Shown piece after piece: positions 52,343 to 61,109 of a DNA stretch of 64,000 nt (the stretch's first letter is position 1; the number at the start of each line of letters is the position of its first letter). A model generated the notes under the pieces. It searched no databases. It was given only the letters and a program-made list of their open reading frames with translations, and was not told where the DNA came from. Position numbers and translations under genes: made by a program. Location of the stretch: assembly GCF_000964425.1 (NCBI RefSeq), contig NZ_BANF01000061.1:1-64000 (forward strand). Reading direction: 5' to 3'. This DNA comes from Komagataeibacter intermedius TF2 (lineage in GTDB: Bacteria; Pseudomonadota; Alphaproteobacteria; Acetobacterales; Acetobacteraceae).

Positions 52343-53476
52343 TCAGCTTCGCGCCTTCGCATGGGTATGCGTGGCATGGGCGACATGTCCCATCCCAACC
52401 AGATGCACATGGGCGCGCACTGCCGTGGGGTGGATATGCGCGACCGTGCCATGTCCACGCCGGATGCGGGCGTAGCCTGCAGGAATCGTGGGGGCTTCGG
52501 CCACCTCGTCAGGCTGCACGGGGTTCAGCCGCGCGCTGGCGAGACGTACGTTGTGCGTGCTGCCATGCCGCGCCACCACGGTCCCGCCCCCCGCACGCGC
52601 CAGCAGCAGCGGACGCATGGCGGGACGGGCGACAGGTGCGACACCTTCCGCCTGGAAGCTGCTGTCAAGCAGGGCGGTCATGGTCGCGTTGCGGCGGCTG
52701 TTGGACTTCGCCCCCATCACCACGCCGATCAGTCGCACATTGTCACGCACGGCGGATGTCACGAGGTTATGCCCCGCTTCACCGGTATAGCCGGTCTTCA
52801 GCCCGTCCGCGCCGGGATAGGCACCCAGCATCGGGTCATGGTTGGGCACTTCATGCCCATGGAAATAGAATCCGGGCACCGCGAAATAATGATAGTACTC
52901 GCCGTAATCCACGATCAGGTGCCGCGCCAGCACCGCAAGGTCGCGGGCGGATGTCATCTGTTCCGGATTCGGCAGGCCGGAAGCATTGCGGAAAACGGTG
53001 TCATACATGCCAAGACGACCTGCCTCGCGCGTCATCATCGCGGCGAAGCGGGTTTCATCGCCACCGCCCAGGAATTCACCCAGCGCGCAGGCGGCGTCAT
53101 TGGCGGATTTGGTGACCAGCGCCAGCACGGCCTGTTCCACCGTCAGGGTGCTGCCGGGCCGCAGGCCCAGCTTGGACGGTTCCATGGATGCCGCGTGCAC
53201 CGATACCGGCATGTCCTGATCCAGCGTGACCTGCCCCGTCCGCACGGCCTTGAAAGTCAGGTACAGCGTCATAAGCTTTGTCAGGCTGGCAGGATAACGC
53301 CGCAGGTCGGGATCCTGCTGTGACAGGACAGCGCCGGTGCGGGCGTCAAGCACGATCGTGCTGACCTGACCGACATACTGGGCGCGGGCGGCATGCATGC
53401 CACCCAGACCGACACACAGGCCGACGGTCATGGTGACCTTCAGGCGGGAAAGGCGGGACAGGGGCATACGGCTCAT
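52343..53476 (-). CDS. D-alanyl-D-alanine carboxypeptidase (PBP5/6 family) with His-rich tail
   Basis: A 377-residue exported penicillin-binding protein of the S11 family. A signal peptide ends at about residue 33 (AARAQ). Active-site motifs are SLTK (YPASLTKLMTLYL), SAN (TKSANDAACALG) and KTG (GLKTGYTGEAGHN), so it should trim pentapeptides of cell-wall stems. The usual amphipathic membrane anchor at the end is not evident; instead the last 40 residues are rich in histidine (HGTVAHIHPTAVRAHVHLV ... HATHTHAKARS), an unusual tail that might bind metal. Divergent from clpS. Confidence 0.94.
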   Translation of the reverse strand: MSRMPLSRLSRLKVTMTVGLCVGLGGMHAARAQYVGQVSTIVLDARTGAVLSQQDPDLRRYPASLTKLMTLYLTFKAVRTGQVTLDQDMPVSVHAASMEPSKLGLRPGSTLTVEQAVLALVTKSANDAACALGEFLGGGDETRFAAMMTREAGRLGMYDTVFRNASGLPNPEQMTSARDLAVLARHLIVDYGEYYHYFAVPGFYFHGHEVPNHDPMLGAYPGADGLKTGYTGEAGHNLVTSAVRDNVRLIGVVMGAKSNSRRNATMTALLDSSFQAEGVAPVARPAMRPLLLARAGGGTVVARHGSTHNVRLASARLNPVQPDEVAEAPTIPAGYARIRRGHGTVAHIHPTAVRAHVHLVGMGHVAHATHTHAKARS

Positions 53477-53619
53477 GGAATGGTGAAACCTGCGCGTGCA
53501 ATAACATTCATACGGCTTCCGAGCGCACGGTAATTATCCGGCACCCCTCCATCCATTCATGGGTTGCTTGGCTGCAACCATTCTAAAAGAAAGGTTTTCT
53601 ATTCGTCCAGAGCGTATTT

Positions 53620-53646
53620 CCATCCCCGCCCCATGCGGGGGAATGG
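53620..53646. promoter_or_regulatory. Hairpin in the dacA-like/clpS divergent gap
   Basis: CCATCCCCGC and GCGGGGGAATGG pair with one bulge around CCCAT, about 92-118 bp before clpS. It may be a leader structure or nothing more than GC-rich chance. The remaining gap (53477-53725) contains no gene; a run of TTGCTT and TAAAAG about 15 bases apart could be a promoter. Confidence 0.3.
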
Positions 53647-53737
53647 ATGGCACGGGGCGCGGACTGAAAAAAAATCCTTGTCACCCTGCTGCGCCACCCC
53701 TTTCAACCGACGGCAAAGTTCCAATATGGTACCTGTC

Positions 53738-54169
53738 ATGTCTGCTATTGCTCGCGCTTCCCTTCCCCGCCCCGTGTCGTCGCCCGAAATGGGCGGCACG
53801 TACCCGCACGGACATGGCGGCAACACGCCGCCACGCCGCAACGGCGGGCAGGATTCCCCCCCCGGCAATGATGACGGCATGATCGACGTGGTCATCCGCA
53901 CCCGCCCACAGACCCGCAAACCGGCGATGTACAAGGTGCTGATGCTGAACGACGATTACACACCCATGGAATTCGTGGTGCATGTGCTGGAGCGTTTTTT
54001 CCAGAAAAACCGCGAGGAAGCGACCGACATCATGCTGCATGTTCACAAACGTGGCGTCGGCGTGTGCGGGGTCTTTACGTATGAGGTTGCGGAAACCAAA
54101 GTAACACAGGTGATGGACCTGGCGCGCCAGAACCAGCACCCGCTGCAATGCACCATCGAAAAGGACTGA
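53738..54169 (+). CDS. clpS: ATP-dependent Clp protease adaptor ClpS
   Basis: A 143-residue adaptor that delivers N-degron proteins to ClpAP. The core (from about residue 55) has the N-degron-binding pocket in [23 protein letters not shown], with the conserved Asn-Asp pair and Met of the pocket, followed by [23 protein letters not shown]. The N-terminal 50 residues are a glycine/proline-rich extension, longer than in E. coli. An ATG four codons upstream is also possible. It lies 161 bp before clpA. Confidence 0.95.
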   Translation: MSAIARASLPRPVSSPEMGGTYPHGHGGNTPPRRNGGQDSPPGNDDGMIDVVIRTRPQTRKPAMYKVLMLNDDYTPMEFVVHVLERFFQKNREEATDIMLHVHKRGVGVCGVFTYEVAETKVTQVMDLARQNQHPLQCTIEKD

Positions 54170-54330
54170 TCCCACGGACAAGCGCATCTTGCAGCCCCCA
54201 CCGCGATCCGATCGCGTTCCATGGCATTTTGTGCTGGCATTTCCGCCACAACGGGGCAAGGATTGTCCAGACTTACCGGTTATGATCTCCGGGGCCCGGG
54301 TGGCCCCTCTTGAAAAAGGAGCGTCTCGGC

Positions 54331-56661
54331 ATGTTGTCACGTAATCTTGAACAGACGCTTCACCGTGCGCTGACACTGGCCGGCGACCGCCGGCACGAAT
54401 ACGCAACGCTTGAACACCTCCTGCTTGCCCTGATCGATGACCCGGATGCCGTGACGGTATTCCGCGCCTGCGGGGTGGACCTGACCAAGCTGCGCACCGA
54501 CCTGACCGACTTCCTTGACAAGGACCTCGCGGGACTCGCCGCCGACCGTACCGTCGACCCCAAGCCCACCGCCGCCTTCCAGCGTGTGATCCAGCGCGCC
54601 GCGATCCATGTGCAGTCCACCGGACGGGACGAAGTGACGGGCGCCAACGTGCTGGTCGCCCTGTTTGCCGAACGCGAAAGCCATGCCGTCTATTTCCTGC
54701 AGCTGCAGGACATGACGCGGCTGGATGCGGTCAACTTCATCTCCCACGGGATTGCCAAGGCGCCTGACCGCTCCACGCGCAGGCCCGTCGCGGGCAGCGC
54801 CCCCGAAGGGAATGAAAACGAGGAACGCGGCAAGACCGGGCAGAAAAGCCAGGATGCGCTGTCCACCTACTGCACCAACCTCAACGAGAAGGCGCAGGAA
54901 GGCAAGGTCGACCCGCTGATCGGCCGCGACTCCGAAATCGAGCGCACGATCCAGATCCTGTGCCGCCGCACCAAGAACAACCCGCTGTACGTGGGCGACC
55001 CCGGCGTTGGCAAGACCGCCATTGCCGAAGGGCTGGCCAAGCGCATTGTCGAGGGTGACGTGCCTGAAGTGCTGCTCAACGCCACGATCTATTCGCTGGA
55101 CATGGGCGCGCTGCTGGCGGGCACCCGCTACCGTGGCGATTTCGAGGAACGGCTGAAGGCGGTCGTGACCGAACTCGACAACAATCCCGGCTCCATCCTG
55201 TTCATTGACGAAATCCACACCGTCATTGGCGCGGGTGCGACGTCGGGCGGGGCCATGGATGCGTCCAACCTGCTCAAGCCCGCGCTGGCTGCCGGCACGC
55301 TGCGGTGCATGGGTTCGACCACCTACAAGGAATACCGCCAGCATTTTGAAAAGGACCGCGCGCTGGTACGCCGGTTCCAGAAGATCGATGTTGCGGAACC
55401 GACGGTCGACGATGCGGTGCAGATCCTGCGCGGCCTGAAGGTCAATTACGAAAAGCACCACAAGGTGCGGTACACCGATGATGCGATCCGTGGCGCGGTG
55501 GAACTGTCCGCCAAGTACATCCACGACCGCAAGCTGCCTGACAAGGCCATCGACGTCATTGACGAAGTTGGCGCATCACGCATGCTGGTGCCCGAAAACC
55601 GCCGTCGCAAGACGGTCACGCTGAAGGACGTGGAAGATATCGTCGCCAAGATCGCGCGTATTCCGCCCAAAAGCGTGTCGTCCGATGACAAGGAAACCCT
55701 GCGTTCGCTGGAGCGTGACCTCAAGGGCATGGTCTATGGGCAGGACAAGGCGATCGAAGCCCTTACGGCTGCGATCAAGCTGTCGCGCGCTGGCCTGCGT
55801 GACCCGGAAAAGCCCATTGGCAACTACCTGTTCTCCGGCCCCACGGGTGTCGGCAAGACGGAAGTGGCCAAGCAGCTTGCCAGCACGCTGGGGATCGAGC
55901 TGATCCGCTTTGACATGTCGGAATACATGGAACGGCATTCGATCTCGCGCCTGATCGGTGCGCCGCCGGGCTATGTCGGTTTCGATCAGGGTGGCCTGCT
56001 GACCGACGCCATCGACCAGCACCCGCATGCGGTCCTGCTGCTTGATGAAATCGAGAAGGCGCACCAGGACCTGTATAACGTCCTGCTGCAGGTGATGGAC
56101 CATGGTCGGCTGACCGACCATAACGGCAAGACGGTCGATTTCCGCAACGTGGTCCTGATCATGACCACCAATGCAGGCGCTGCCGACCTGAGCAAGGAGG
56201 CGATCGGCTTCGGCCGCACCAGTCGCGAAGGCGAGGACGAGGATGCGATCAAGCGCCTGTTCACGCCGGAATTCCGCAACCGGCTAGATGCGATCATTCC
56301 GTTTGCCAACCTGTCGCCGCATGTGGTGGACCGGGTGGTGGAGAAGTTCATCTTCCAGCTTGAAGCCCAGCTGGCGGACCGCAACGTGATGATCGAAATC
56401 TCGTCCGCCGCGCGCGAATGGCTGGCGGAACGGGGATATGACCGCCTGTATGGCGCCCGCCCGCTGGGCCGCGTCATTCAGGAATACATCAAGAAGCCAC
56501 TGGCAGAAGAACTGCTGTTTGGCAGGCTGACCAAGGGGGGCGTGGCCAAGATCACGCTCAAGGACGGGAAGCTGGACTTTGAATACATCTCGCAGGCGGA
56601 AAATTCCTCCGCCGAAGGGGACGAAGGCGACAGCACGCGTGAAGCGGAAGCCGCCGACTGA
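54331..56661 (+). CDS. clpA: ATP-dependent Clp protease ATP-binding subunit ClpA
   Basis: A 776-residue AAA+ unfoldase with two ATPase modules. The N-terminal Clp repeats ([29 protein letters not shown]) bind ClpS. Walker A motifs are GDPGVGKTA in module 1 and GPTGVGKTE in module 2, with Walker B ILFIDEIH and [10 protein letters not shown]. The IGL-like loop for ClpP contact (about [10 protein letters not shown]) follows module 2 Walker regions. The ATG at 54331 has AAAGGAG upstream and is preferred to a TTG at 54310. A strong terminator follows. Confidence 0.98.
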   Translation: MLSRNLEQTLHRALTLAGDRRHEYATLEHLLLALIDDPDAVTVFRACGVDLTKLRTDLTDFLDKDLAGLAADRTVDPKPTAAFQRVIQRAAIHVQSTGRDEVTGANVLVALFAERESHAVYFLQLQDMTRLDAVNFISHGIAKAPDRSTRRPVAGSAPEGNENEERGKTGQKSQDALSTYCTNLNEKAQEGKVDPLIGRDSEIERTIQILCRRTKNNPLYVGDPGVGKTAIAEGLAKRIVEGDVPEVLLNATIYSLDMGALLAGTRYRGDFEERLKAVVTELDNNPGSILFIDEIHTVIGAGATSGGAMDASNLLKPALAAGTLRCMGSTTYKEYRQHFEKDRALVRRFQKIDVAEPTVDDAVQILRGLKVNYEKHHKVRYTDDAIRGAVELSAKYIHDRKLPDKAIDVIDEVGASRMLVPENRRRKTVTLKDVEDIVAKIARIPPKSVSSDDKETLRSLERDLKGMVYGQDKAIEALTAAIKLSRAGLRDPEKPIGNYLFSGPTGVGKTEVAKQLASTLGIELIRFDMSEYMERHSISRLIGAPPGYVGFDQGGLLTDAIDQHPHAVLLLDEIEKAHQDLYNVLLQVMDHGRLTDHNGKTVDFRNVVLIMTTNAGAADLSKEAIGFGRTSREGEDEDAIKRLFTPEFRNRLDAIIPFANLSPHVVDRVVEKFIFQLEAQLADRNVMIEISSAAREWLAERGYDRLYGARPLGRVIQEYIKKPLAEELLFGRLTKGGVAKITLKDGKLDFEYISQAENSSAEGDEGDSTREAEAAD

Positions 56662-56693
56662 TACCGGGCCCTTGCGGGTATTGACTGAAAATG

Positions 56694-56724
56694 ACAGGGA
56701 CCAGAAATGGTCCCTGTTTTTTTT
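56694..56724 (+). terminator. Rho-independent terminator after clpA
   Basis: ACAGGGACC and GGTCCCTGT form an exact 9-bp stem around AGAAAT, followed by eight T residues. It lies 32 bp after the clpA stop. Confidence 0.92.
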
Positions 56725-56749
56725 GTCTCCCTGCCCTGAAAGGAACCTT

Positions 56750-57073
56750 ATGCTGACGGCCGCCATTTATATTCCCGCTGCATTTGCCGAAATTGGCGGC
56801 TGCTTCTGTTTCTGGGCATGGATGCGCCTTGGCCGTTCGGCACTGGTACTGGTGCCGGGCTGCCTGTCGCTGATGGTGTTCGCATGGCTGCTGACATTCA
56901 GCCCGGCCGATAATGCGGGTCGGGCCTATGCCATTTATGGGGGGGTCTATATCGTCGCCAGCCTGATCTGGTCATGGCTGGTGGAAGGACTGCCGCCCGA
57001 CCGCTGGGATATCGGGGGGGCCGCGATCTGCATTGTCGGGGCCGCCATCATCCTGCTGGCTCCGCGCGGCTGA
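56750..57073 (+). CDS. YnfA family small multidrug-type membrane protein (UPF0060)
   Basis: A 107-residue protein with four predicted helices, matching UPF0060/Ynf[43 protein letters not shown] and [20 protein letters not shown]. YnfA resembles small multidrug-resistance (SMR) carriers, functioning as a dimer; transport role is inferred from the family. AAGGAACC precedes the start. It lies just after the clpA terminator, so it must use its own promoter. A two-hairpin repeat follows. Confidence 0.92.
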   Translation: MLTAAIYIPAAFAEIGGCFCFWAWMRLGRSALVLVPGCLSLMVFAWLLTFSPADNAGRAYAIYGGVYIVASLIWSWLVEGLPPDRWDIGGAAICIVGAAIILLAPRG

Positions 57074-57089
57074 ACATCCTGTTGATAAG

Positions 57090-57174
57090 AAAACTTTTTG
57101 GTAAAGCTTTTCTCAAAAAGCCTCAGGAAATGCCGCCTTTAAAGAAAAGGCGGCACCCAAAACGTCCTTAAGAT
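57090..57174. repeat. Dispersed two-hairpin intergenic repeat, copy C (inverted orientation)
   Basis: Reverse complement of the copy A/B design. The strong hairpin (57131-57155) has exact 10-bp arms TGCCGCCTTT and AAAGGCGGCA; the other (57106-57121) pairs GCTTTT and AAAAGC. Flanking AACTTTTTGGTAAAGC and CACCCAAAACGTCCT match the edges of copies A and B. It lies between convergent ynfA and DUF3465 genes. Confidence 0.75.
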
Positions 57175-57187
57175 ATGAGGCAGCCCT

Positions 57188-57757
57188 TTACTGGTAACGG
57201 GTGCCGTTGACCGTCACATATCCCTCCACGGGCCAGGTCCGCCCGGTGCCATGATGGGTCCAGTCAATGCCCTGGCTGCGGGCATTATCGTAATAATACC
57301 GGCCCAGCACATCGGCCTGATCCCCCTTGGCCACCCACGGCCATGCGGGTGCAGACATACGATCCAGATCGGATACGATGCGAATGGACACGCCGTTTCC
57401 GACATCAACATAGAAATAACCATGCAGTCCGCTGCGGGTCCGTTTTGAGGCGGATACGGCGATCACACGACCACAGACATGCTCGACCCGGTCAGGCTGG
57501 TCCGCCTGCGAGGCTTCCGCCGCTTCGACATCTGCAAGGAATTTGCGATCATCGCAGGACTGCGGCACGGGGCTGGCGATGGCCTGGGTCTGCGCCCTGT
57601 CCTTCTCGCTGCCGGACTGCTGGTACTCTTCCCCGGCCTGTTCGCGTTTGTGGTGATGGTGACGGCGTGCTTCCGCCGGCGCCAGCAACGCCCCCTGCAC
57701 CGCAAGGACCGCCGCCAGCCCCATCACCCCACGTATATGCCAGCGCGTTGCCGCCAT
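57188..57757 (-). CDS. DUF3465-like exported protein
   Basis: A 189-residue exported protein. The hydrophobic leader (to about PAEARRHHHH, residue 37) begins it; a His4 and charged disordered stretch (about 34-60) follows. The C-terminal part (VCGRVIAVSASKRTRSGLHG ... GDQADVLGRYYYDN ... IDWTHHGTGRTWPVEGYV) matches DUF3465, whose conserved H/G and WTHH residues may bind metal. Function unknown. The ATG at 57757 is chosen over a longer frame. Confidence 0.78.
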   Translation of the reverse strand: MAATRWHIRGVMGLAAVLAVQGALLAPAEARRHHHHKREQAGEEYQQSGSEKDRAQTQAIASPVPQSCDDRKFLADVEAAEASQADQPDRVEHVCGRVIAVSASKRTRSGLHGYFYVDVGNGVSIRIVSDLDRMSAPAWPWVAKGDQADVLGRYYYDNARSQGIDWTHHGTGRTWPVEGYVTVNGTRYQ

Positions 57758-57812
57758 GACTGTTCTCCATTCACACAAGATCACAATCTTTTGCGGGGTG
57801 TGGGCGCGCCCG

Positions 57813-58742
57813 TCAATGAACGGCGTGGTGGGCGTCCTTCGGCGCTTCGGCTTCCAGCTGTCGACGGGCCTTTTCCATTTCCGCCGCCATGGCGGGATCG
57901 GATGCCGGCATCTTCAGGTGCAGCTTCTCCAGCGCGTCAATGATGGCTTCGATCACCACCAGCCGTTCAAACCATTTCTGGTCGGCCGGCACGACAAACC
58001 ACGGCGCATCCGGGTGGGCCGTACGCCGGATCGCGTCTTCATACGCGCTCTGGTAATCGTCCCAGTACTGCCGTTCGTGAATGTCGGAAGGCGAGAATTT
58101 CCAGTTCTTGGTCGGATGATCGATCCGGCGCAGGAACCGCCTGCGCTGCTCCTCCTTCGACAGGTGCAGGAAGAACTTCAGCACGACCGTGCCCTGACGC
58201 GCCATGTACTGCTCGAAATGGCTGATGTCCTGATAACGGTCGTGCCAGAATGTCGATTTCTTACGCAGGGGCCCGGGCAGGCATTCATGGTCCAGCAGTT
58301 CAGGATGCACGCGGGTGACCAGCACTTCCTCATAATGGCTGCGGTTGAAAATACCGATGCGCCCGGCGGCGGGCGCTGCCAGATGCTCGCGCCACAGATA
58401 GCCGTGCGACAGTTCAACCGGACCGGGCTGCTTGAACGATGTCACGCTGACGCCCTGCGGGTTGATACCGGACATGACATGCTTGATCACGCCATCCTTG
58501 CCACCCGCATCCAGCGCCTGCAGCACGACCAGAACGGACCATGTGCCATTGGCGTACAGCACGGATTGCAGTTGTGACAGGCGGCCAATGCGTTCCTTCA
58601 GCAGCCGCTTTCCGGTTTTCTTGTCCAGCCCGCAGGCCTCCGCCGCGCGCGTGGGGCAGGCCGCAAGGGAAAAACCATGTCCGTTGCGCACACAGAACTG
58701 ACGCGCCAGCCTGTTACTCATATCCTTGGTCTTGCGGGTCAT
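57813..58742 (-). CDS. ppk2: Polyphosphate kinase 2 family protein
   Basis: A 309-residue PPK2: transfers phosphate between polyphosphate and nucleotides (AMP, ADP or GDP). Walker A is DAGGKDG (residues 78-84) in LVVLQALDAGGKDGVIKHVM, followed by SGINPQGVSVTSFKQPGPVE and the HDRYQDISHFEQYM Walker B region. Additional family blocks are HPTKNWKFSPSDIHER and WFVVPADQKWFERLVVIE. The single PPK2 domain and length match class I or III members. It starts two bases after the YdfG-like stop and is probably cotranscribed. Confidence 0.93.
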   Translation of the reverse strand: MTRKTKDMSNRLARQFCVRNGHGFSLAACPTRAAEACGLDKKTGKRLLKERIGRLSQLQSVLYANGTWSVLVVLQALDAGGKDGVIKHVMSGINPQGVSVTSFKQPGPVELSHGYLWREHLAAPAAGRIGIFNRSHYEEVLVTRVHPELLDHECLPGPLRKKSTFWHDRYQDISHFEQYMARQGTVVLKFFLHLSKEEQRRRFLRRIDHPTKNWKFSPSDIHERQYWDDYQSAYEDAIRRTAHPDAPWFVVPADQKWFERLVVIEAIIDALEKLHLKMPASDPAMAAEMEKARRQLEAEAPKDAHHAVH

Positions 58743-58744
58743 GA

Positions 58745-59503
58745 TCAGTCCTTCATGCCCCGCGCTACCGCAAGGCCACCCGCCGCCTGACAGACGGGCA
58801 TCATCTCGATTTCATTGATATTGACGTGACGCGGCAGCGACAGGACCCAGGCCACCGTTTCGGCAATGTCCGTCGGCAGCAGCGGCTTCGTGCCTTCGTA
58901 CACCGCCTCGGCTTTCGCATTATCGCGCAGGCGCACCTGACTGAACTCGCTTCCCCCGCACAGGCCAGGTTCAAGGTTCGTCACGCGCACGTTATGCCCC
59001 AGCAGGTCGCAGCGCAGGTTGCGCGTGAACTGCCTGACAAACGCCTTGGTCGCACCATACACATTGCCCCCCGTATACGGATAGGTGCCAGCCGTGCTGC
59101 CAAGGGTGACGACATGCCCGCGTTCCCGCGCCACCATGCCGGGCAGCATGACGCGGGTCAGTTCGACCATGCCGGTCACGTTGGTGGAAATCATGGTCTG
59201 CCAGTTGGTGATATCCGCCTCCTGCGCCTTTTCCATACCCAGCGCCAGACCGGCATTGCTGACCAGAATATCCACGTCGCGCCATTCCTGCGGCAGGCTG
59301 CCGGGCAGGGCCGCGATGGCGTCCGCATCGTCCATGTCCAGCCTGAAGGGCAGCAGGTCCGGCCCCAGTTCCGCCGCCAGCGCATCCAGGCGTTCCTGCC
59401 TGCGGCCGGTTGCTATGACGCGGTATCCATCATGCACAAGGCGCTGGGCAATCGCCCTGCCGAATCCGGCGGTCGCACCGGTTACCATTGCGATCTGCTT
59501 CAT
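58745..59503 (-). CDS. SDR-family NADP-dependent 3-hydroxy acid dehydrogenase, YdfG-like
   Basis: A 252-residue short-chain dehydrogenase with TGATAGFG cofactor motif, VSNAGLALG, catalytic YGATKAF and LEPGLCGGSEFSQVRL; these and the full length match YdfG, which oxidises L-allo-threonine and 3-hydroxy acids with NADP. The gene ends two bases before PPK2. Divergent from yqgE. Confidence 0.93.
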   Translation of the reverse strand: MKQIAMVTGATAGFGRAIAQRLVHDGYRVIATGRRQERLDALAAELGPDLLPFRLDMDDADAIAALPGSLPQEWRDVDILVSNAGLALGMEKAQEADITNWQTMISTNVTGMVELTRVMLPGMVARERGHVVTLGSTAGTYPYTGGNVYGATKAFVRQFTRNLRCDLLGHNVRVTNLEPGLCGGSEFSQVRLRDNAKAEAVYEGTKPLLPTDIAETVAWVLSLPRHVNINEIEMMPVCQAAGGLAVARGMKD

Positions 59504-59632
59504 GGTCTGTCTCCTTCCTGCATGTCACGGCAGCCTTGCATATCGGGCGGCGTCCGTCATTGAGAACAATCAGCCTGTGGGTAACGTCTGAAATAGTTGC
59601 AAAGGAAAGCAAATCCGGTTCTATGGTTGTGT

Positions 59633-60217
59633 ATGGCTTCCTTCACGACAACTCCGGGCTGCAGCCTGACCGGCCACCTGCTGGTGGCCACCCCTGCCCT
59701 GACGGATCCCGCCTTTGCGCGCAGTGTCGTCTATCTGTGCGCCCATTCCCCCGAGGATGGGGCCATGGGCCTTGTTGTCAACCGCCGCCTGTCCCAGCCC
59801 GTCCTTGATGATGTACTCGAACAGCTTGGCATTGCCCCCGTGCCGCCACGCCGCCGCATCAACCTGTGCGCGGGTGGACCGATGGATAACGGGCGCGGAT
59901 TCGTGCTGCATACATCAGACTGGAGCGGCGATGGCAGCCTGCCGGTGGACCGCACCACCACCCTGACCGCCAGCCTGGACGTGCTGCGTGATATTGCCGA
60001 TGGCAATGGCCCGGCTCACGCACTGCTGGCCATGGGCCATGCCAGCTGGGAAGCGGGGCAGCTTGAAGAAGAGATGCTGCGCCATGATGCATGGATCGCA
60101 GCACCGGCCACCGAAAACATCGTGTTCGGACCAGACCACAACGCCAAGTGGCGGCAGGCGCTGGCCAGTGTGCATATCGACCCCGCATGGTACAGTTCCG
60201 CCCCCGGTCACGCCTGA
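59633..60217 (+). CDS. YqgE/AlgH family protein (DUF179)
   Basis: A 194-residue protein of the YqgE/AlgH family with LTGHLLVATPALTDPAFARS, EDGAMGLVVNR and GGPMDNGRGFVLHTSDW hallmarks. The family has a mixed alpha/beta fold; AlgH affects alginate in Pseudomonas but biochemical function is unknown. The ATG at 59633 gives the family N-terminus. Convergent with the TIGR01459 gene across 16 bp. Confidence 0.95.
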   Translation: MASFTTTPGCSLTGHLLVATPALTDPAFARSVVYLCAHSPEDGAMGLVVNRRLSQPVLDDVLEQLGIAPVPPRRRINLCAGGPMDNGRGFVLHTSDWSGDGSLPVDRTTTLTASLDVLRDIADGNGPAHALLAMGHASWEAGQLEEEMLRHDAWIAAPATENIVFGPDHNAKWRQALASVHIDPAWYSSAPGHA

Positions 60218-60233
60218 CCGCGGGCCGCGGCCC

Positions 60234-61109
60234 CTACCAGCGCAGGGACGGCACGCACGCAACCGGCGCAAGACCGGCGGCAGTGGCTTCTTCCACCGCA
60301 AGGTCGTAATCCGGATTGCGCCCCAGCTCCCAGTTCCCGCCAAGCATTTCCTGATGGATGCCACCCAGCACCCAGCAGCCGTCGATGCCTGCGGTGGCTG
60401 CCCCGCGCATGTCGGTCGCCAGCGCATCACCCAGCGCCAGCACGCGGTTGCGTGGTACATCCAGCAGTGACAGCGCCAGCCCGTACACCTCCGGATAGGG
60501 CTTGCCGATCCAGCGCACGTCACGGCCATGTTCCGCATACCAACTGGCCATCGCCCCCGCGCAGATCAGGCGCTGCGTGCCACGGATCACCTGCTGGTCG
60601 GGATTGGCGCAGATCATGGGCAGGCCATGGGCGGCACAACACCCAAGCAGCGGCAGGTAGGGGGCGATGTCTTCTTCCCCCAGTTCGGCATCCGGTCCGG
60701 TATTCAGCACGAAATCGGCATTGGCCGGGTCCGTGACCACATCAAGGTCCAGCCCGGCATAGACATCCACGTCCTTTTCCGGTCCCAGATGGATCATGCG
60801 CCGCCCCAGTGCGGCAAACCACGGATCATCACGGCTGGCCAGCATGCGGTGGGTGCATTCGCCACTGGTCATGATGGCGTCATACAGGTCGGCGCTGATG
60901 CCCATGCGGCGCAGGTTTGGCTCCACCGTTGCGGTCCGGCGTGGCGCATTGGACAGCAGCACGACACGACGACCGGCTTCGCGCAGGCGCTGCAGGCATT
61001 CCAGAACGCCGGGATAGGGCTGCACGCCATTATGCACCACACCCCACAGGTCGAGGATGTATCCGTCATAATCGCCATTCAGCGTGGACAGCCCGTCATG
61101 CCATTTCAT
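60234..61109 (-). CDS. TIGR01459 family HAD-type hydrolase
   Basis: A 291-residue HAD-superfamily subclass IIA phosphatase. Motif 1 is LDLWGVVHNG, where the usual second aspartate is replaced by Trp as typical of TIGR01459; motif 2 is LLSNAPRRTATV, and the late acidic motif LGDALATDMRGA. Substrate unknown. It overlaps pyrD by four bases, so the genes are cotranscribed. Confidence 0.92.
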   Translation of the reverse strand: MKWHDGLSTLNGDYDGYILDLWGVVHNGVQPYPGVLECLQRLREAGRRVVLLSNAPRRTATVEPNLRRMGISADLYDAIMTSGECTHRMLASRDDPWFAALGRRMIHLGPEKDVDVYAGLDLDVVTDPANADFVLNTGPDAELGEEDIAPYLPLLGCCAAHGLPMICANPDQQVIRGTQRLICAGAMASWYAEHGRDVRWIGKPYPEVYGLALSLLDVPRNRVLALGDALATDMRGAATAGIDGCWVLGGIHQEMLGGNWELGRNPDYDLAVEEATAAGLAPVACVPSLRW

